Shown: positions 7,794 through 17,358, counted from the stretch's first letter. The stretch: DNA of 64,000 nt from Cellulosimicrobium sp. Marseille-Q4280 (GCF_943181405.1 NZ_CALPBY010000002.1:434001-498000); one strand, 5' to 3'. Notes: generated from the sequence alone by a model not told the origin. Translations and numbers: made by a program.

Positions 7794-10700
7794 GTGTTCT
7801 CGAAGGTCCTTGTCGCCAACCGTGCCGAGATCGCCGTCCGCGCGTTCCGCGCCGCGTACGAGCTCGGGGCGCGGACGGTGGCCGTCTTCCCGCAGGAGGA
7901 CCGCAACTCCGAGCACCGCCTCAAGGCGGACGAGGCCTACGCCATCGGCGAGCCCGGGCACCCGGTGCGGGCCTACCTCGACATCGAGGAGATCGTGCGC
8001 GTCGCGCGCGAGTCGGGTGCCGACGCCGTCTACCCCGGCTACGGCTTCCTCTCCGAGAACCCCGACCTGGCGCGCGCGTGCGCCGACGCGGGGCTGACGT
8101 TCGTCGGCCCACCTCCCGAGGTCCTCGAGCTCGCCGGCAACAAGGTGCGCGCGCTCAGGGCGGCGCGCGAGGCGGGGCTGCCCGTCCTCGCGTCGTCGGA
8201 GCCGTCCGCCGACGTCGACCAGCTCCTCGCCGCGGCCGACGCGGTCGGGTTCCCCGTGTTCGTCAAGGCCGTCGCGGGCGGTGGCGGGCGCGGCATGCGA
8301 CGTGTCGACACGCGCGAAGACCTTCCCGAGGCCCTCGCCGCCGCGATGCGCGAGGCCGACGGCGCGTTCGGCGACCCGACGGTGTTCCTCGAGCGGGCCG
8401 TGCTGCGGCCCCGCCACATCGAGGTGCAGATCCTCGCCGACGGCGCCGGGAACGTCGTGCACCTCTACGAGCGCGACTGCTCGCTGCAGCGCCGGCACCA
8501 GAAGGTCGTCGAGATCGCGCCCGCCCCGAACCTCGACCCCGCGATCCGCGACGCGCTGTGCGCCGACGCGGTGCGGTTCGCGCGCCACATCGGCTACCAG
8601 AACGCCGGCACCGTCGAGTTCCTCGTCGACACCGTCGGCGAGCGCGCCGGCCAGCACGTGTTCATCGAGATGAACCCCCGGATCCAGGTCGAGCACACCG
8701 TGACCGAGGAGGTCACCGACGTCGACCTCGTCTCCGCGCAGATGCGCATCGCGGCGGGGGAGACGCTCGAGGACCTCGGGATCCGTCAGGAGGACGTGCG
8801 GGTCAACGGTGCCGCCCTGCAGACCCGTATCACGACGGAGGACCCCGCGAACGGGTTCCGACCCGACACCGGCCGGATCATCGCCTACCGCTCGCCCGGC
8901 GGGGCGGGCGTGCGGCTCGACGGTGCGACCGCGACCGCCGGGTCGGAGGTCTCCGGCCACTTCGACTCCATGCTCGTCAAGCTCACGTGCCGCGGTCGCG
9001 ACTTCCCGACGGCGGTCCGCCGCGCCCGGCGCGCGCTCGCCGAGTTCCGCATCCGGGGCATCCGCACCAACATCCCGTTCCTCCAGGCGGTGCTCGCCGA
9101 CCCGGAGTTCGTCGCCGGGAACGTCGCCACGTCGTTCATCGACGAGCGCCCCGAGCTGCTCTCCGCCCGCGAGAGCGCGGACCGGGGGACGCGGCTCCTC
9201 GCCTACGTCGGGGACGTCACCGTCAACCGCCCGCACGGCGCACCGCGCGCCGTGGCGGACCCGGCGCTCAAGCTGCCCGCGCTCGACCTCGGCGTCGCCG
9301 CGCCGCCCGGCACGCGCCAGGAGCTCCTCGAGCTCGGCCCGGAGGGCTTCGCCCGCGCGCTGCGCGCCGAACAGCGCCTGCGCGTCACCGACACGACGTT
9401 CCGCGACGCGCACCAGTCCCTGCTCGCGACGCGCGTGCGCACGCACGACCTCGCCGCCGTCGCGCCGTACGTCGCGCGCGCCACACCCGGTCTGCTGTCC
9501 GTCGAGGCGTGGGGCGGGGCGACGTACGACGTCGCGCTGCGGTTCCTCGGCGAGGACCCCTGGGAGCGGCTCGCGACGCTGCGCGACGCGATGCCCAACC
9601 TCGCGATCCAGATGCTGCTGCGCGGGCGCAACACCGTGGGATACACGCCCTACCCGACGCAGGTCACGCGCGCGTTCGTCGCCGAGGCCGCGGCGACGGG
9701 GATCGACGTCTTCCGCGTCTTCGACGCCCTCAACGACGTCGACCAGATGCGCCCCGCGATCGACGCCGTGCGCGAGACCGGGACCACGGTCGCCGAGGTC
9801 GCCCTGTGCTACACCGGCAACCTGCTGGATCCCGCAGAGGACCTGTACACGCTCGACTACTACCTGCACCTCGCCGACCGCATCGTGGAGGCCGGGGCGC
9901 ATGTCCTCGCGATCAAGGACATGGCCGGGCTCTTGCGCCCCGCCGCCGCCGCGCGACTCGTCGCCGCCCTGCGCGAGCGGTTCGACCTTCCCGTGCACCT
10001 GCACACCCACGACACCGCGGGCGGCCAGACGGCGACCCTCCTTGCCGCTGCGGCGGCCGGCGTCGACGCCGTCGACGCCGCGAGCGCCGCCCTGGCGGGG
10101 ACCACGAGCCAGCCGTCGCTGTCGGCGCTCGTCGCGGCGCTCGAGCACACCGAGCGTGACACGGGGCTGTCGCTGCGCGCCGTCGCGGACCTGGAGCCGT
10201 ACTGGGAGGGCGTGCGGCGTGCCTACGCGCCCTTCGAGTCCGGGCTCCCTGGACCGACGGGCCGCGTGTACGAGCACGAGATCCCCGGGGGTCAGCTGTC
10301 GAACCTCCGGCAGCAGGCGATCGCGCTGGGGCTCGGGGAGAAGTTCGAGCAGATCGAGGCGATGTACGCGGCCGCGGACCGCATCCTCGGTCGCCTCGTG
10401 AAGGTGACGCCGTCGTCGAAGGTCGTGGGCGACCTCGCGCTGCACCTCGTGGCGGCCGGCGCCGACCCGGCGGAGTTCGCGGCGAACCCGCAGGCGTTCG
10501 ACATCCCGGACTCGGTCGTCGGGTTCCTCGGCGGAGAGCTGGGTGACCCGCCGGGCGGGTGGCCCGAGCCGTTCCGGTCCCGGGCGCTCGAGGGGCGCGC
10601 CGCACGTGCCGGCGTGACCCCGCTGACCGACGAGGACGAGGCGGAGCTCGCGCAGCCGGGCCCGGTGCGCCGTCGTCGGCTGAACCACCTGCTCTTCGCG

Positions 10701-11192
10701 GGACCGACGAAGGAGTTCGAGCAGGTGCGCACGACGTTCGGGGACGTGTCCGTGCTGGACACCCCGACGTACCTCTACGGGCTGGAGCCCGGCCAGGAGG
10801 TCGCGGTCGGCCTCGAGAGGGGCGTGCGGCTCCTCGTCGGTCTCGAGGCGATCGGGACGCCGGACGGACGCGGGATGCGGACCGTGATGTTCACGCTCAA
10901 CGGCCAGCTGCGCCCGATCCAGGTCCGGGACCGCGCGGTCGACGCGGACGTGCGGGCCGCGGAGAAGGCGGACCCGACGCAGCCGGGCCAGGTCGCGGCG
11001 CCGTTCGCGGGCGCGGTGACGCCGGTCGTGGCGGCCGGCGACGTCGTCGAGGCCGGGCAGACCGTCGCGACCGTCGAGGCGATGAAGATGGAGGCGGCGA
11101 TCACGTCGCCCGTCGCGGGCACGGTGCAGCGCGTCGCGATCGGCGCCGTGCAGCAGCTCGAGGGCGGCGACCTGGTCCTGGTCGTCGGGTGA
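7794..11192 (+). CDS. pyc: Pyruvate carboxylase
   Basis: 1132 residues, the normal length of the single-chain enzyme, which makes oxaloacetate from pyruvate, bicarbonate and ATP. Domains in order: biotin carboxylase (about 1-460; KAVAGGGGRGMR ATP-grasp loop, ERDCSLQRRHQKVVE, EMNPRIQVEHTVTE), carboxyltransferase (about 530-810; VTDTTFRDAHQSLLATR, metal-site LHTHDTAG), the PC-specific region, and biotinyl domain with EAMKMEA (biotinyl lysine near K1098). The GTG at 7794 fits the family N-terminus (VFSKVLVANRAEIA). As the anaplerotic enzyme it feeds the oxaloacetate pool, functionally close to the TCA control exerted by GarA upstream. Expression appears separate from the merR gene (151-bp gap). 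Confidence 0.96.
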   Translation: MFSKVLVANRAEIAVRAFRAAYELGARTVAVFPQEDRNSEHRLKADEAYAIGEPGHPVRAYLDIEEIVRVARESGADAVYPGYGFLSENPDLARACADAGLTFVGPPPEVLELAGNKVRALRAAREAGLPVLASSEPSADVDQLLAAADAVGFPVFVKAVAGGGGRGMRRVDTREDLPEALAAAMREADGAFGDPTVFLERAVLRPRHIEVQILADGAGNVVHLYERDCSLQRRHQKVVEIAPAPNLDPAIRDALCADAVRFARHIGYQNAGTVEFLVDTVGERAGQHVFIEMNPRIQVEHTVTEEVTDVDLVSAQMRIAAGETLEDLGIRQEDVRVNGAALQTRITTEDPANGFRPDTGRIIAYRSPGGAGVRLDGATATAGSEVSGHFDSMLVKLTCRGRDFPTAVRRARRALAEFRIRGIRTNIPFLQAVLADPEFVAGNVATSFIDERPELLSARESADRGTRLLAYVGDVTVNRPHGAPRAVADPALKLPALDLGVAAPPGTRQELLELGPEGFARALRAEQRLRVTDTTFRDAHQSLLATRVRTHDLAAVAPYVARATPGLLSVEAWGGATYDVALRFLGEDPWERLATLRDAMPNLAIQMLLRGRNTVGYTPYPTQVTRAFVAEAAATGIDVFRVFDALNDVDQMRPAIDAVRETGTTVAEVALCYTGNLLDPAEDLYTLDYYLHLADRIVEAGAHVLAIKDMAGLLRPAAAARLVAALRERFDLPVHLHTHDTAGGQTATLLAAAAAGVDAVDAASAALAGTTSQPSLSALVAALEHTERDTGLSLRAVADLEPYWEGVRRAYAPFESGLPGPTGRVYEHEIPGGQLSNLRQQAIALGLGEKFEQIEAMYAAADRILGRLVKVTPSSKVVGDLALHLVAAGADPAEFAANPQAFDIPDSVVGFLGGELGDPPGGWPEPFRSRALEGRAARAGVTPLTDEDEAELAQPGPVRRRRLNHLLFAGPTKEFEQVRTTFGDVSVLDTPTYLYGLEPGQEVAVGLERGVRLLVGLEAIGTPDGRGMRTVMFTLNGQLRPIQVRDRAVDADVRAAEKADPTQPGQVAAPFAGAVTPVVAAGDVVEAGQTVATVEAMKMEAAITSPVAGTVQRVAIGAVQQLEGGDLVLVVG

Positions 11193-11215
11193 GGTCGGAC
11201 CGGACGGAGGAGCTC

Positions 11216-12055
11216 ATGCAGATCACGTTCCACGGGCACGCGTGCGTCGCCCTGCGCCACGGTGGCACCGACGTCGTGATCGACCCGGGCTCGTTCTCCG
11301 ACGCGGCCGGCGCGCTGCGGGACGCGGACGCCGTGCTGGTCACGCACGAGCACGCGGACCACGTCGACCCGGACACGCTCGGCACCGCCCTCGGTGCGCG
11401 CGAGGACCTCGAGGTCTGGGGGCCTGAAGCCGTCGTGTCGGGCCTGCGTGCGACCCTGCCCGACGACGCGGCGCGGCGCGTGCACGCGGTCTCGCCGGGG
11501 GACGGGATCGACCTGGGCGGTCTCGAGGTCGTGGTGGGCGGTGGCCGGCACGCGGAGATCCACCGCGACGTGCCGCGGATCTCCAACGTCACGTATCTCG
11601 TGCGGGGCGGGGGCGTGGCGGTGTATCACCCGGGGGACTCCGTCGACCTGCCCGTGACGCGGGACGCGAACACGGTGGACGGGCCGCAGGACGCGCGCCT
11701 CGACGTGCTGCTCGCTCCCGTGTCCGCGCCGTGGCTGAAGATCGGGGAGACGATCGACCTCGTGCGGGCGCTCGACCCCCGCGTCGTCGTCCCGGTCCAC
11801 GACGCTCTGCTCTCGCAGATCGGCCACGGGTCGGTGGCTCGGCTCCTCGACCACGCGCGCACGGGCGGCACGTACGAGTACCGACGGTTGGGCGCGGGGG
11901 AGTCGTTCACCCTGGCCGTCGACGCGCACACCGTGGCGGAGGCGGTGCTGCGCGAGCATCCCGAGTACTCCGAGGTCGCGCTGCTCGAGGACGACGAGAC
12001 GGTGCCGCCCCGGCCCGAGGAGGACGCGGCGGACGCCGCGCGCGAGCGCTCCTGA
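11216..12055 (+). CDS. Metallo-beta-lactamase-fold hydrolase (UlaG/UPF0173-like)
   Basis: 279 residues. Metal-ligand motifs of the fold are present: THEHADHVD near residue 40, HAEIH, and a later PVHDALLSQ histidine. The N-terminus MQITFHGHACVAL is typical of the small UlaG-like or UPF0173 hydrolases whose substrates are mostly unknown. The ATG has GGAGGAGCTC upstream, 24 bases after the pyc stop, so it is probably co-transcribed with pyc. The C-terminal 25 residues are acidic and disordered. The gene ends 11 bases from the convergent phospholipase-D gene. Confidence 0.82.
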   Translation: MQITFHGHACVALRHGGTDVVIDPGSFSDAAGALRDADAVLVTHEHADHVDPDTLGTALGAREDLEVWGPEAVVSGLRATLPDDAARRVHAVSPGDGIDLGGLEVVVGGGRHAEIHRDVPRISNVTYLVRGGGVAVYHPGDSVDLPVTRDANTVDGPQDARLDVLLAPVSAPWLKIGETIDLVRALDPRVVVPVHDALLSQIGHGSVARLLDHARTGGTYEYRRLGAGESFTLAVDAHTVAEAVLREHPEYSEVALLEDDETVPPRPEEDAADAARERS

Positions 12056-12066
12056 GCCGGAGCGCG

Positions 12067-13320
12067 CTACAGCAGCGGGCGCAGCGGTGTGAGCACGACC
12101 TCGCCCAGCTTGGCGGCGAGCGACCGGGTCTCCCACTCGGCGAGCGTCAGCTCACGCGTGTTCGACAGGTCGACCGCGAAGATCTTCTCCATCTGCTCCG
12201 CCACGCCCTCGTCCGTGATCTCGAGGTTGACCTCGTAGTTGCCCGTGAGGGACAGACGGTCGATGTTGGCGGTCCCGATCGTGGTCCACCGGCCGTCGAT
12301 GGTCGCGGTCTTCGCGTGCACCATGGCGTCCAGGTAGAGGTGGATGCGCACGCCGCCCTTGAGGAGCGAGGTGTACAGGCCACGCGCCAGCCAGTCGGCG
12401 ACGACGTGGTTGGAGCGCTCGGGGACCAGCACGCGCACGTCCACGCCGCGCGCTGCCGCGGTGAGGAGCGTCGCGAGGATCTCGCGGTCCGGGATGAAGT
12501 ACGCCTGCGTGATGTAGACGTGGGAGCTCGCGCGGTCGATCGCGTCCAGGTAGATGCCGCGGATGGGGAACACGAGGTGCGCGGGGGCGTTGCGGGCGGC
12601 GCGCAGGCGAGGCTCCCAGTGCATCGACCCCGGGTCGGCGAGCATCGGCTGGCCCTCCGCGCGGTTCGCGTTCCAGAAGTCGACGAACGCGTTCCGCAGC
12701 TCCCACGTGCTCGGCCCCTCGAGCCGGACGTGCGTGTCGCGCCACTGCGTCGCGTACAGGGCGCCGATGTTGTAGCCGCCGACGAAGCCGATCTGGTCGT
12801 CGACGACGAGGATCTTGCGGTGGTCGCGCCCGGACTTGCGGACGTTGAGCATGAGGATCCCCGGCCGGAACACGGGGTACCGGATGACGTGGACCGACTC
12901 GGGGAGGTCGTAGAAGTCGCGGGGGACGACGAGGTTGGCGAACCCGTCGTAGATGACGAAGACCTGGACTCCCCGCTCGCTCGCCTCGACCAGCGCCTGC
13001 TTGAACTGCTCACCGACCGCGTCGGCCTTCCAGATGTACGTCTCGAGCAGGATGCACTGCTGGGCACCGCGGATCGCGGCGAGCATCTCCTGGTAGAGGT
13101 CGTCGCCGAAGGTGTAGACGGTGGCCGTCGTCCCGGCGACCTCGGCCTCGGCCGGCGCCGACCTCGGGAACGAGGCCTCGGTCGTGTTGCGTCGCTTGCG
13201 GATCGCGTCGGCGACGACGAGCGCGCCCGCGACCGTCGCCGGGACGGCGACGGTGAGGACGAGCGCTCGTGCCGCGATGCGCCGGGCCAGCTGCCAGGAG
13301 ATGTCGGGGAGGATGCGCAC
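12067..13320 (-). CDS. Phospholipase D-family protein, cardiolipin synthase-like
   Basis: 417 residues with an N-terminal membrane segment (ALVLTVAVPATVAGALVVADAI). Two HKD motifs are intact: HRKILVVDD in the first half and HAKTATID in the second, each followed by the expected small-residue stretch (GGYNIGALY; TANIDRLS). Such proteins transfer phosphatidyl groups, most often making cardiolipin from two phosphatidylglycerols, but the family also contains phosphodiesterases. The GTG at 13320 is chosen because TACGGT (minus strand, 13327-13332) sits six bases upstream, the leaderless pattern. A longer upstream extension is open but compositionally unlike protein. Confidence 0.85.
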   Translation of the reverse strand: MRILPDISWQLARRIAARALVLTVAVPATVAGALVVADAIRKRRNTTEASFPRSAPAEAEVAGTTATVYTFGDDLYQEMLAAIRGAQQCILLETYIWKADAVGEQFKQALVEASERGVQVFVIYDGFANLVVPRDFYDLPESVHVIRYPVFRPGILMLNVRKSGRDHRKILVVDDQIGFVGGYNIGALYATQWRDTHVRLEGPSTWELRNAFVDFWNANRAEGQPMLADPGSMHWEPRLRAARNAPAHLVFPIRGIYLDAIDRASSHVYITQAYFIPDREILATLLTAAARGVDVRVLVPERSNHVVADWLARGLYTSLLKGGVRIHLYLDAMVHAKTATIDGRWTTIGTANIDRLSLTGNYEVNLEITDEGVAEQMEKIFAVDLSNTRELTLAEWETRSLAAKLGEVVLTPLRPLL

Positions 13321-13441
13321 GTGCTCACCGTAGTCGCCGCGGCCCGCGATGCGAGCGCAGCGGCGAGGGGCACGCGGGTGACGTCCGTCCCGTCCGTCCT
13401 GCTGGGCGCCCCGGGACGCGCCCGGGGACGCCGGCACGACA

Positions 13442-13711
13442 TCAGTGCGAGCGCAGCGCCTTGACCAGCTCGGCCTTGCGCATCGAGGAGCGGCCCTCGA
13501 TGCCGATCTCCGCCGCACGCCGGCGGAGCTTCTCGACGGTCCAGTCGTCGTAGTCGCCGCTCGTGCCGCCCTTGCGGCCGACCGACTTCCGTGACGACCC
13601 GGCGGCGGCGTTCGCGATGCGCGCCGCCTTCTCCTTCGAGTCGCCCTCGTCGCGCAGCTTCTCGTACAGCTCCGGGTCCTTGACGCTCGGTCCGGGGTCA
13701 CGCCTGGGCAT
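13442..13711 (-). CDS. Small basic DUF7218 / Rho-N-like protein
   Basis: 89 residues. The first half carries the conserved string MPRRDPGPSVKDPELYEKLRDEG and SKEKAARIANAAA; the second half is a SAP/Rho-N-like helical unit (DDWTVEKLRRRAAEIGIEG then MRKAELVKALRSH), a fold that often binds nucleic acid. The protein is strongly charged. GAGGAGGCGACC precedes the ATG. No reaction is known for the family, and the neighbours do not reveal a role. Confidence 0.75.
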   Translation of the reverse strand: MPRRDPGPSVKDPELYEKLRDEGDSKEKAARIANAAAGSSRKSVGRKGGTSGDYDDWTVEKLRRRAAEIGIEGRSSMRKAELVKALRSH

Positions 13712-13820
13712 GGTCGCCTCCTCGGTCGACGGGTGTGGCGGGTGTCGTGCAACCGCCCGCTCCTCCCAGCGTCGCCGCGCGGTACGTCCCTCGCACGTCG
13801 GCCCGGTCGGTGCCCTCACG

Positions 13821-15296
13821 TCACTCGTGCACGACGAGCTGACCGAGCGCCGGGTCCAGGTGGACCAGCCGTCCGCCGACCGCGCGGAACCCGGCCGCGC
13901 CGAGCGGGTACTCCTCGTCCCAGACGACGTCGCCCCGCTCCAGGTCGAGCGCCACGACCCGAGCACCACCGGAGCCGTCGAGCGAGGTGATGACGAGTGC
14001 GGCGACGAACCCGTCGGTGAAGGCGCCGACGATCTGGTCGGTCGTCCCCAGGCTCTCGCGCTCCCACGACCAGACCTCGCGACCGGAGGCGAGGTCCACG
14101 CCGAGGACGACGTACCCGAGGTCGAGCGCCGCGGTGCCGTCGGCCACCACCACGACCTGGGAGACGGTGCCGCTGAGCGTCCAGCGCTCGTTCCCGGACA
14201 GGTCGACCGCCTGCACGCCGCTCGGTACGAGGAGGAGCCGGGTCGGGTCGGCCGTACCGTCCGACGCGAGGGGCACGAGAGGACGACCGGGCACGATGCG
14301 CTCGACCGTCCCGTCGGTCCGGACGAGCTCGGTGATCTGGACCGCGCCTGTCGCCGAGCCGCTCGTCGTGCGCAGGAAGGTTCCGGCGCGAGACCCGAGC
14401 ACCTGCGACGTCACGGGTTCACCGCGGTCGTCGACGCGGGCGCCGTCGAGGGTGAACACGGCGCTGAGCCGGCACCCGCGCAGCACGATCAGGCCGTGCT
14501 CGACGCGCGCCGTCGCGTACGCCGACACCTGAGGGCGGCACAGGTCGGTCCGGGCGAGGTCGTCGGGAGCGACGGTGGACCGCCAGCGCACGGAGGCGTC
14601 CGTGGCGTCCTGCACGGCGACCTCCAGCACGCCGCCCGTGCGCTGCCACCGCACGACGTGGCCGTCCGGGACGGCGATCGCCCGCCCGAGACCGTCGCCG
14701 AGGTCGGTGCGCGAGGCGACCGTCCCGTCCGCGCTCAGGACCCAGGCCCGCGGGTCGTCCTCAGGGCCGGTGAGGCACACGAGCGCGTCCAGCGGTGCGC
14801 TCGACAGGTCCTCGGGCGAGGGCCCGCAGCGCGGCGGACCGCCGAGGTCGGCCGACCAGCGCGCCTCTCCGTCGGACGGGTCGAGTCCCACGACGGTGTC
14901 CGACTCCACGACGACGAGGGCGTCGCCGAGGGCCCACGCGTCGAGACCGGTCGTGCTGGTCGTCCACTGCCCGACGGGCGGCGTCGCGAGCGACGCGACC
15001 CCACCGTGCGCGTCGAGGAGGGCGAGGCGACCGGCCCGCGACTGCCAGAGGCTGCTCGCCACGAAGACCGCGGCGACCAGGGCGACGGCGACCACCGCCG
15101 TCACGACGCGTCGTCGTGCCGACGGGGGGCCACCACCGGCGGAGGGCTCGACCGGGAGGTGTCGCTCCCCGGGTGTCGCGCGCCGTCCGTACGAGGGGTC
15201 GGGCCGGACCGCGTCGTCCGGTGCGAGCTCGTCCGTCTCGACCAGCTCGAGCCGCCGGAGCGCGTCCTCGCGCCGGTTCGCGACCATGCAGCGCAC
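13821..15296 (-). CDS. Membrane-anchored PQQ-type beta-propeller protein
   Basis: About 491 residues: a cytoplasmic N-terminus of some 60 residues, a single membrane segment (VVTAVVAVALVAAVFVASSLW), and an extracytoplasmic repeat domain with propeller-like motifs (VVGLDPSDGEARWSADLGG, VLGVDLASGREVWSWE, VVALDLERGDVVWDEEY). Such domains usually bind partners or ligands; no dehydrogenase catalytic residues are evident. The start is either GTG 15296, four bases after a GGAG, or ATG 15287. It begins one base after the Xer-type recombinase stop, so the two form an operon, an odd pairing for which no function is known. Confidence 0.72.
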   Translation of the reverse strand: MRCMVANRREDALRRLELVETDELAPDDAVRPDPSYGRRATPGERHLPVEPSAGGGPPSARRRVVTAVVAVALVAAVFVASSLWQSRAGRLALLDAHGGVASLATPPVGQWTTSTTGLDAWALGDALVVVESDTVVGLDPSDGEARWSADLGGPPRCGPSPEDLSSAPLDALVCLTGPEDDPRAWVLSADGTVASRTDLGDGLGRAIAVPDGHVVRWQRTGGVLEVAVQDATDASVRWRSTVAPDDLARTDLCRPQVSAYATARVEHGLIVLRGCRLSAVFTLDGARVDDRGEPVTSQVLGSRAGTFLRTTSGSATGAVQITELVRTDGTVERIVPGRPLVPLASDGTADPTRLLLVPSGVQAVDLSGNERWTLSGTVSQVVVVADGTAALDLGYVVLGVDLASGREVWSWERESLGTTDQIVGAFTDGFVAALVITSLDGSGGARVVALDLERGDVVWDEEYPLGAAGFRAVGGRLVHLDPALGQLVVHE

Positions 15297-15297
15297 A

Positions 15298-16380
15298 CTA
15301 CTCCGCGCTGCTGTGGCGAGGGCCCGCCTCCTGACCGCCCGCGAGCGCCCCGCTGAGGGGGTGGGACCGGATCGCCGCGGCGAGCTCGCCCTCGATACGG
15401 TCCAGGTAGACCCCGGTCGTGGCGATGGACGCGTGACCGAGGAGCTCCGCGACGACCTTGACGTCCCAGCCGTCGGCCGCCAGGAGGGTCGCGGTCGTGT
15501 GCCGCAGCGCGTGCGGTGTGGCCTCGCGCCGGTACTGGTCGGGCATGCGGTCGATGCACCGACGCAGCAGCGCGCGCACGGCCTGGGCGTCGATCCTGCG
15601 CCCGCGCCACGAGAGGAGCAGCGCGCGCTGCGCGTCGGCGTCGTCGGGACGACGGGATCGCAGCAGCGGGCGCAGGCGTGCGAGGTACTCCTCGAGGGCG
15701 TCCGCGAGCGGCGGGGACAGCTCGACCGTCCGTACGTGACCGCCCTTCCCGTGGATGCGCCATCGCGTCCGGTCGGGTTCGCGGGCGAAGTCGTCGACGT
15801 CGGCGCGCACCAGCTCGGAGACGCGTGGCCCCAGGACGAGGAGCAGCGCGACGACGAGGCGGTCCCGCAGGCGTAGGTCGTGGTCCTGACGCGAAGGGCC
15901 GACCGGCGCGTCGTCGGTGGCCACCGTGAGCAGCGCCGCCGCGGACCCTGCGGAGAGGGCCGTGCGCGCGACCCGGAGGCCGTCGCGCAGACGGGCCGGG
16001 GGAGCGGCCCACTGCATGGGGTCGGCCTGCACCCACCCCTCTCGGGACGCGTGGGCGAAGAACCGCGTGAGGGACTGCCGGAACCGGTTGACGGTCGCGG
16101 GGGAGCGGCCGGTGCCGCCGGGCTTGCGGGTCGCGTCCTGGTAGCGGAGGTCGGGAGTCGTCTGGTAGCGCACGAGCACGTCGTCGACGTCGTCGCCGGT
16201 GACGTCGTCCAGGGTGCGCCCGGGACCGACGAGTCGCGTGAACTCGCGCACGTCGCGGACGTAGCTGCGCTGCGTCGTGACCGAGAGCACGCCGCGCACG
16301 GTCTGCGACGCGACGCTCGCGAGGTAGCGGTCGGCGGCGTCCTGGACGGTGACGAGATCGAGGCGGGGCGGTGCGACCAT
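15298..16380 (-). CDS. Tyrosine site-specific recombinase, XerC/XerD type
   Basis: 360 residues, slightly longer than XerC/D. The N-terminal SAM-like core-binding domain covers about residues 12-130 and the catalytic domain 150-340. All catalytic residues are visible: R186 (GPRVSEL), K212 (HGKGGHVRTV), H290 and R293 (HALRH), H316 (LLGHASIATT) and the nucleophile Y325 (GVYLDRI). The ATG at 16380 has AGGGAG upstream. The gene lies about 1.5 kb from a dif site, so it could be the dif recombinase itself or the integrase of an element using dif. No excisionase or phage gene is adjacent, which favours a housekeeping or domesticated enzyme. Confidence 0.9.
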   Translation of the reverse strand: MVAPPRLDLVTVQDAADRYLASVASQTVRGVLSVTTQRSYVRDVREFTRLVGPGRTLDDVTGDDVDDVLVRYQTTPDLRYQDATRKPGGTGRSPATVNRFRQSLTRFFAHASREGWVQADPMQWAAPPARLRDGLRVARTALSAGSAAALLTVATDDAPVGPSRQDHDLRLRDRLVVALLLVLGPRVSELVRADVDDFAREPDRTRWRIHGKGGHVRTVELSPPLADALEEYLARLRPLLRSRRPDDADAQRALLLSWRGRRIDAQAVRALLRRCIDRMPDQYRREATPHALRHTTATLLAADGWDVKVVAELLGHASIATTGVYLDRIEGELAAAIRSHPLSGALAGGQEAGPRHSSAE

Positions 16381-16462
16381 CCCTCGCGGTCTCCCTTCGG
16401 CGTGGACGCCGGCCAGGGTGGCCGGGCACGCCGAGCCTAGGCCCGGGCACCGACACCGCAGG

Positions 16463-17161
16463 TCAGAGCGGGTGGACGACCTCGCCCAGCGACACGACGC
16501 CACGGTTGCCGAAGAACGCGTCCTCACGCAGCGTCGTGATGCTCCCGGACGGCACCGGGAAGGTCACGTGCCCTACCGCCTCGACGGGCATCCCGATCCA
16601 CGCGGCCACGACGAAGGTCGCCGCGAAACCGTGCGTCACGATCACGAGGTGGTCACCGTCGTGCGATGCCAGAGCGGTCGACGTCGCCGTGTAGACACGG
16701 ATCGCGAGGTCGAGACGCGTCTCGGCGCCGTCGACGCCCTCGTGGTGACGCAGCCGGTCACCGACCCGCGGGGGCGGGACGAAGCGGGCGTCCAACCATT
16801 CCTGCGGCCGGCCCTCGGCGACCCCGTACGACTTCTCGCGCAAGCGGGTGTCGTAGCCCGGCACGACGTCGAGGGCGCGGCCGATCGCGTCCGCGGTCCG
16901 GCGCGTGCGCTGCAGGTCCGAGGCCACGATGCCCGTACCGGCGGCTCCGGGGATCCGGTCGCGCAGGACGGCGCCGAGCCGGTCCGCTGCACGGGCACCC
17001 GCCGGCGTCAGGTCGGAGTCGTGCTGACCCCCGACGATCCCGTCCACGTGGTGGGTCGCCTCGGGGTGGGTGACGAGGTGCACCGTCCGGGCCCGGGGCG
17101 GGACCTGGCCGGGGACGGGTGGCGGGGGAGCGGACGGCGCAGGGAGTGGTTCCGGGGGCAC
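16463..17161 (-). CDS. Histidine phosphatase superfamily protein with altered RHG motif
   Basis: About 232 residues. The fold is recognisable from SDLTPAGARAADRLG, ASDLQRTRRTADAI and VIVTHGFAATFV (second histidine). The usual first motif R-H-G-E reads T-H-P-E here (VTHPEATHHVDG): the phospho-acceptor histidine is kept but the preceding arginine is threonine. This may change substrate or reduce activity. The GTG at 17161 has AAAGGG upstream; the extra Pro-rich 25 residues would be absent if translation began at GTG 17083. The substrate is unknown. Confidence 0.72.
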   Translation of the reverse strand: MPPEPLPAPSAPPPPVPGQVPPRARTVHLVTHPEATHHVDGIVGGQHDSDLTPAGARAADRLGAVLRDRIPGAAGTGIVASDLQRTRRTADAIGRALDVVPGYDTRLREKSYGVAEGRPQEWLDARFVPPPRVGDRLRHHEGVDGAETRLDLAIRVYTATSTALASHDGDHLVIVTHGFAATFVVAAWIGMPVEAVGHVTFPVPSGSITTLREDAFFGNRGVVSLGEVVHPL

Positions 17162-17310
17162 GGGATCCACCCTTTCATGAGGGTGCGGGGCCGGACACCC
17201 GACCCTCGAGCCGCTGCCGCGCCGCACGAGGTGGCTGCGCGAGGACCGCTCGGGCGATGAGCGGGACCCACGCAGGACGGCTGTGCGCGTCCTGGGCGTC
17301 ACCGCTCCGA

Positions 17311-17343
17311 TAGGATGGTGTTGACCTAAACACACTGGTTTAG
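17311..17343. promoter_or_regulatory. AT-richer motif cluster with a dyad operator-like site
   Basis: In the 197-base gap between the phosphatase gene and the next minus-strand gene, a plus-strand TAGGAT (17311-17316) precedes a perfect inverted repeat CTAAAC-ACACTG-GTTTAG (17326-17343). TAATGTCC at 17347-17354 repeats the core of the dif site 500 bp away but its arms do not match. No plus-strand gene follows closely, so whether the dyad controls the minus-strand phosphatase gene is unclear. Confidence 0.35.
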
Positions 17344-17358
17344 CCCTAATGTCCGATT

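Noticed and set aside
7416-10688. A minus-strand open frame of about 1,090 codons
   Set aside because: Antisense to pyruvate carboxylase, whose domains and catalytic motifs are complete; the antisense product has no recognisable motif.
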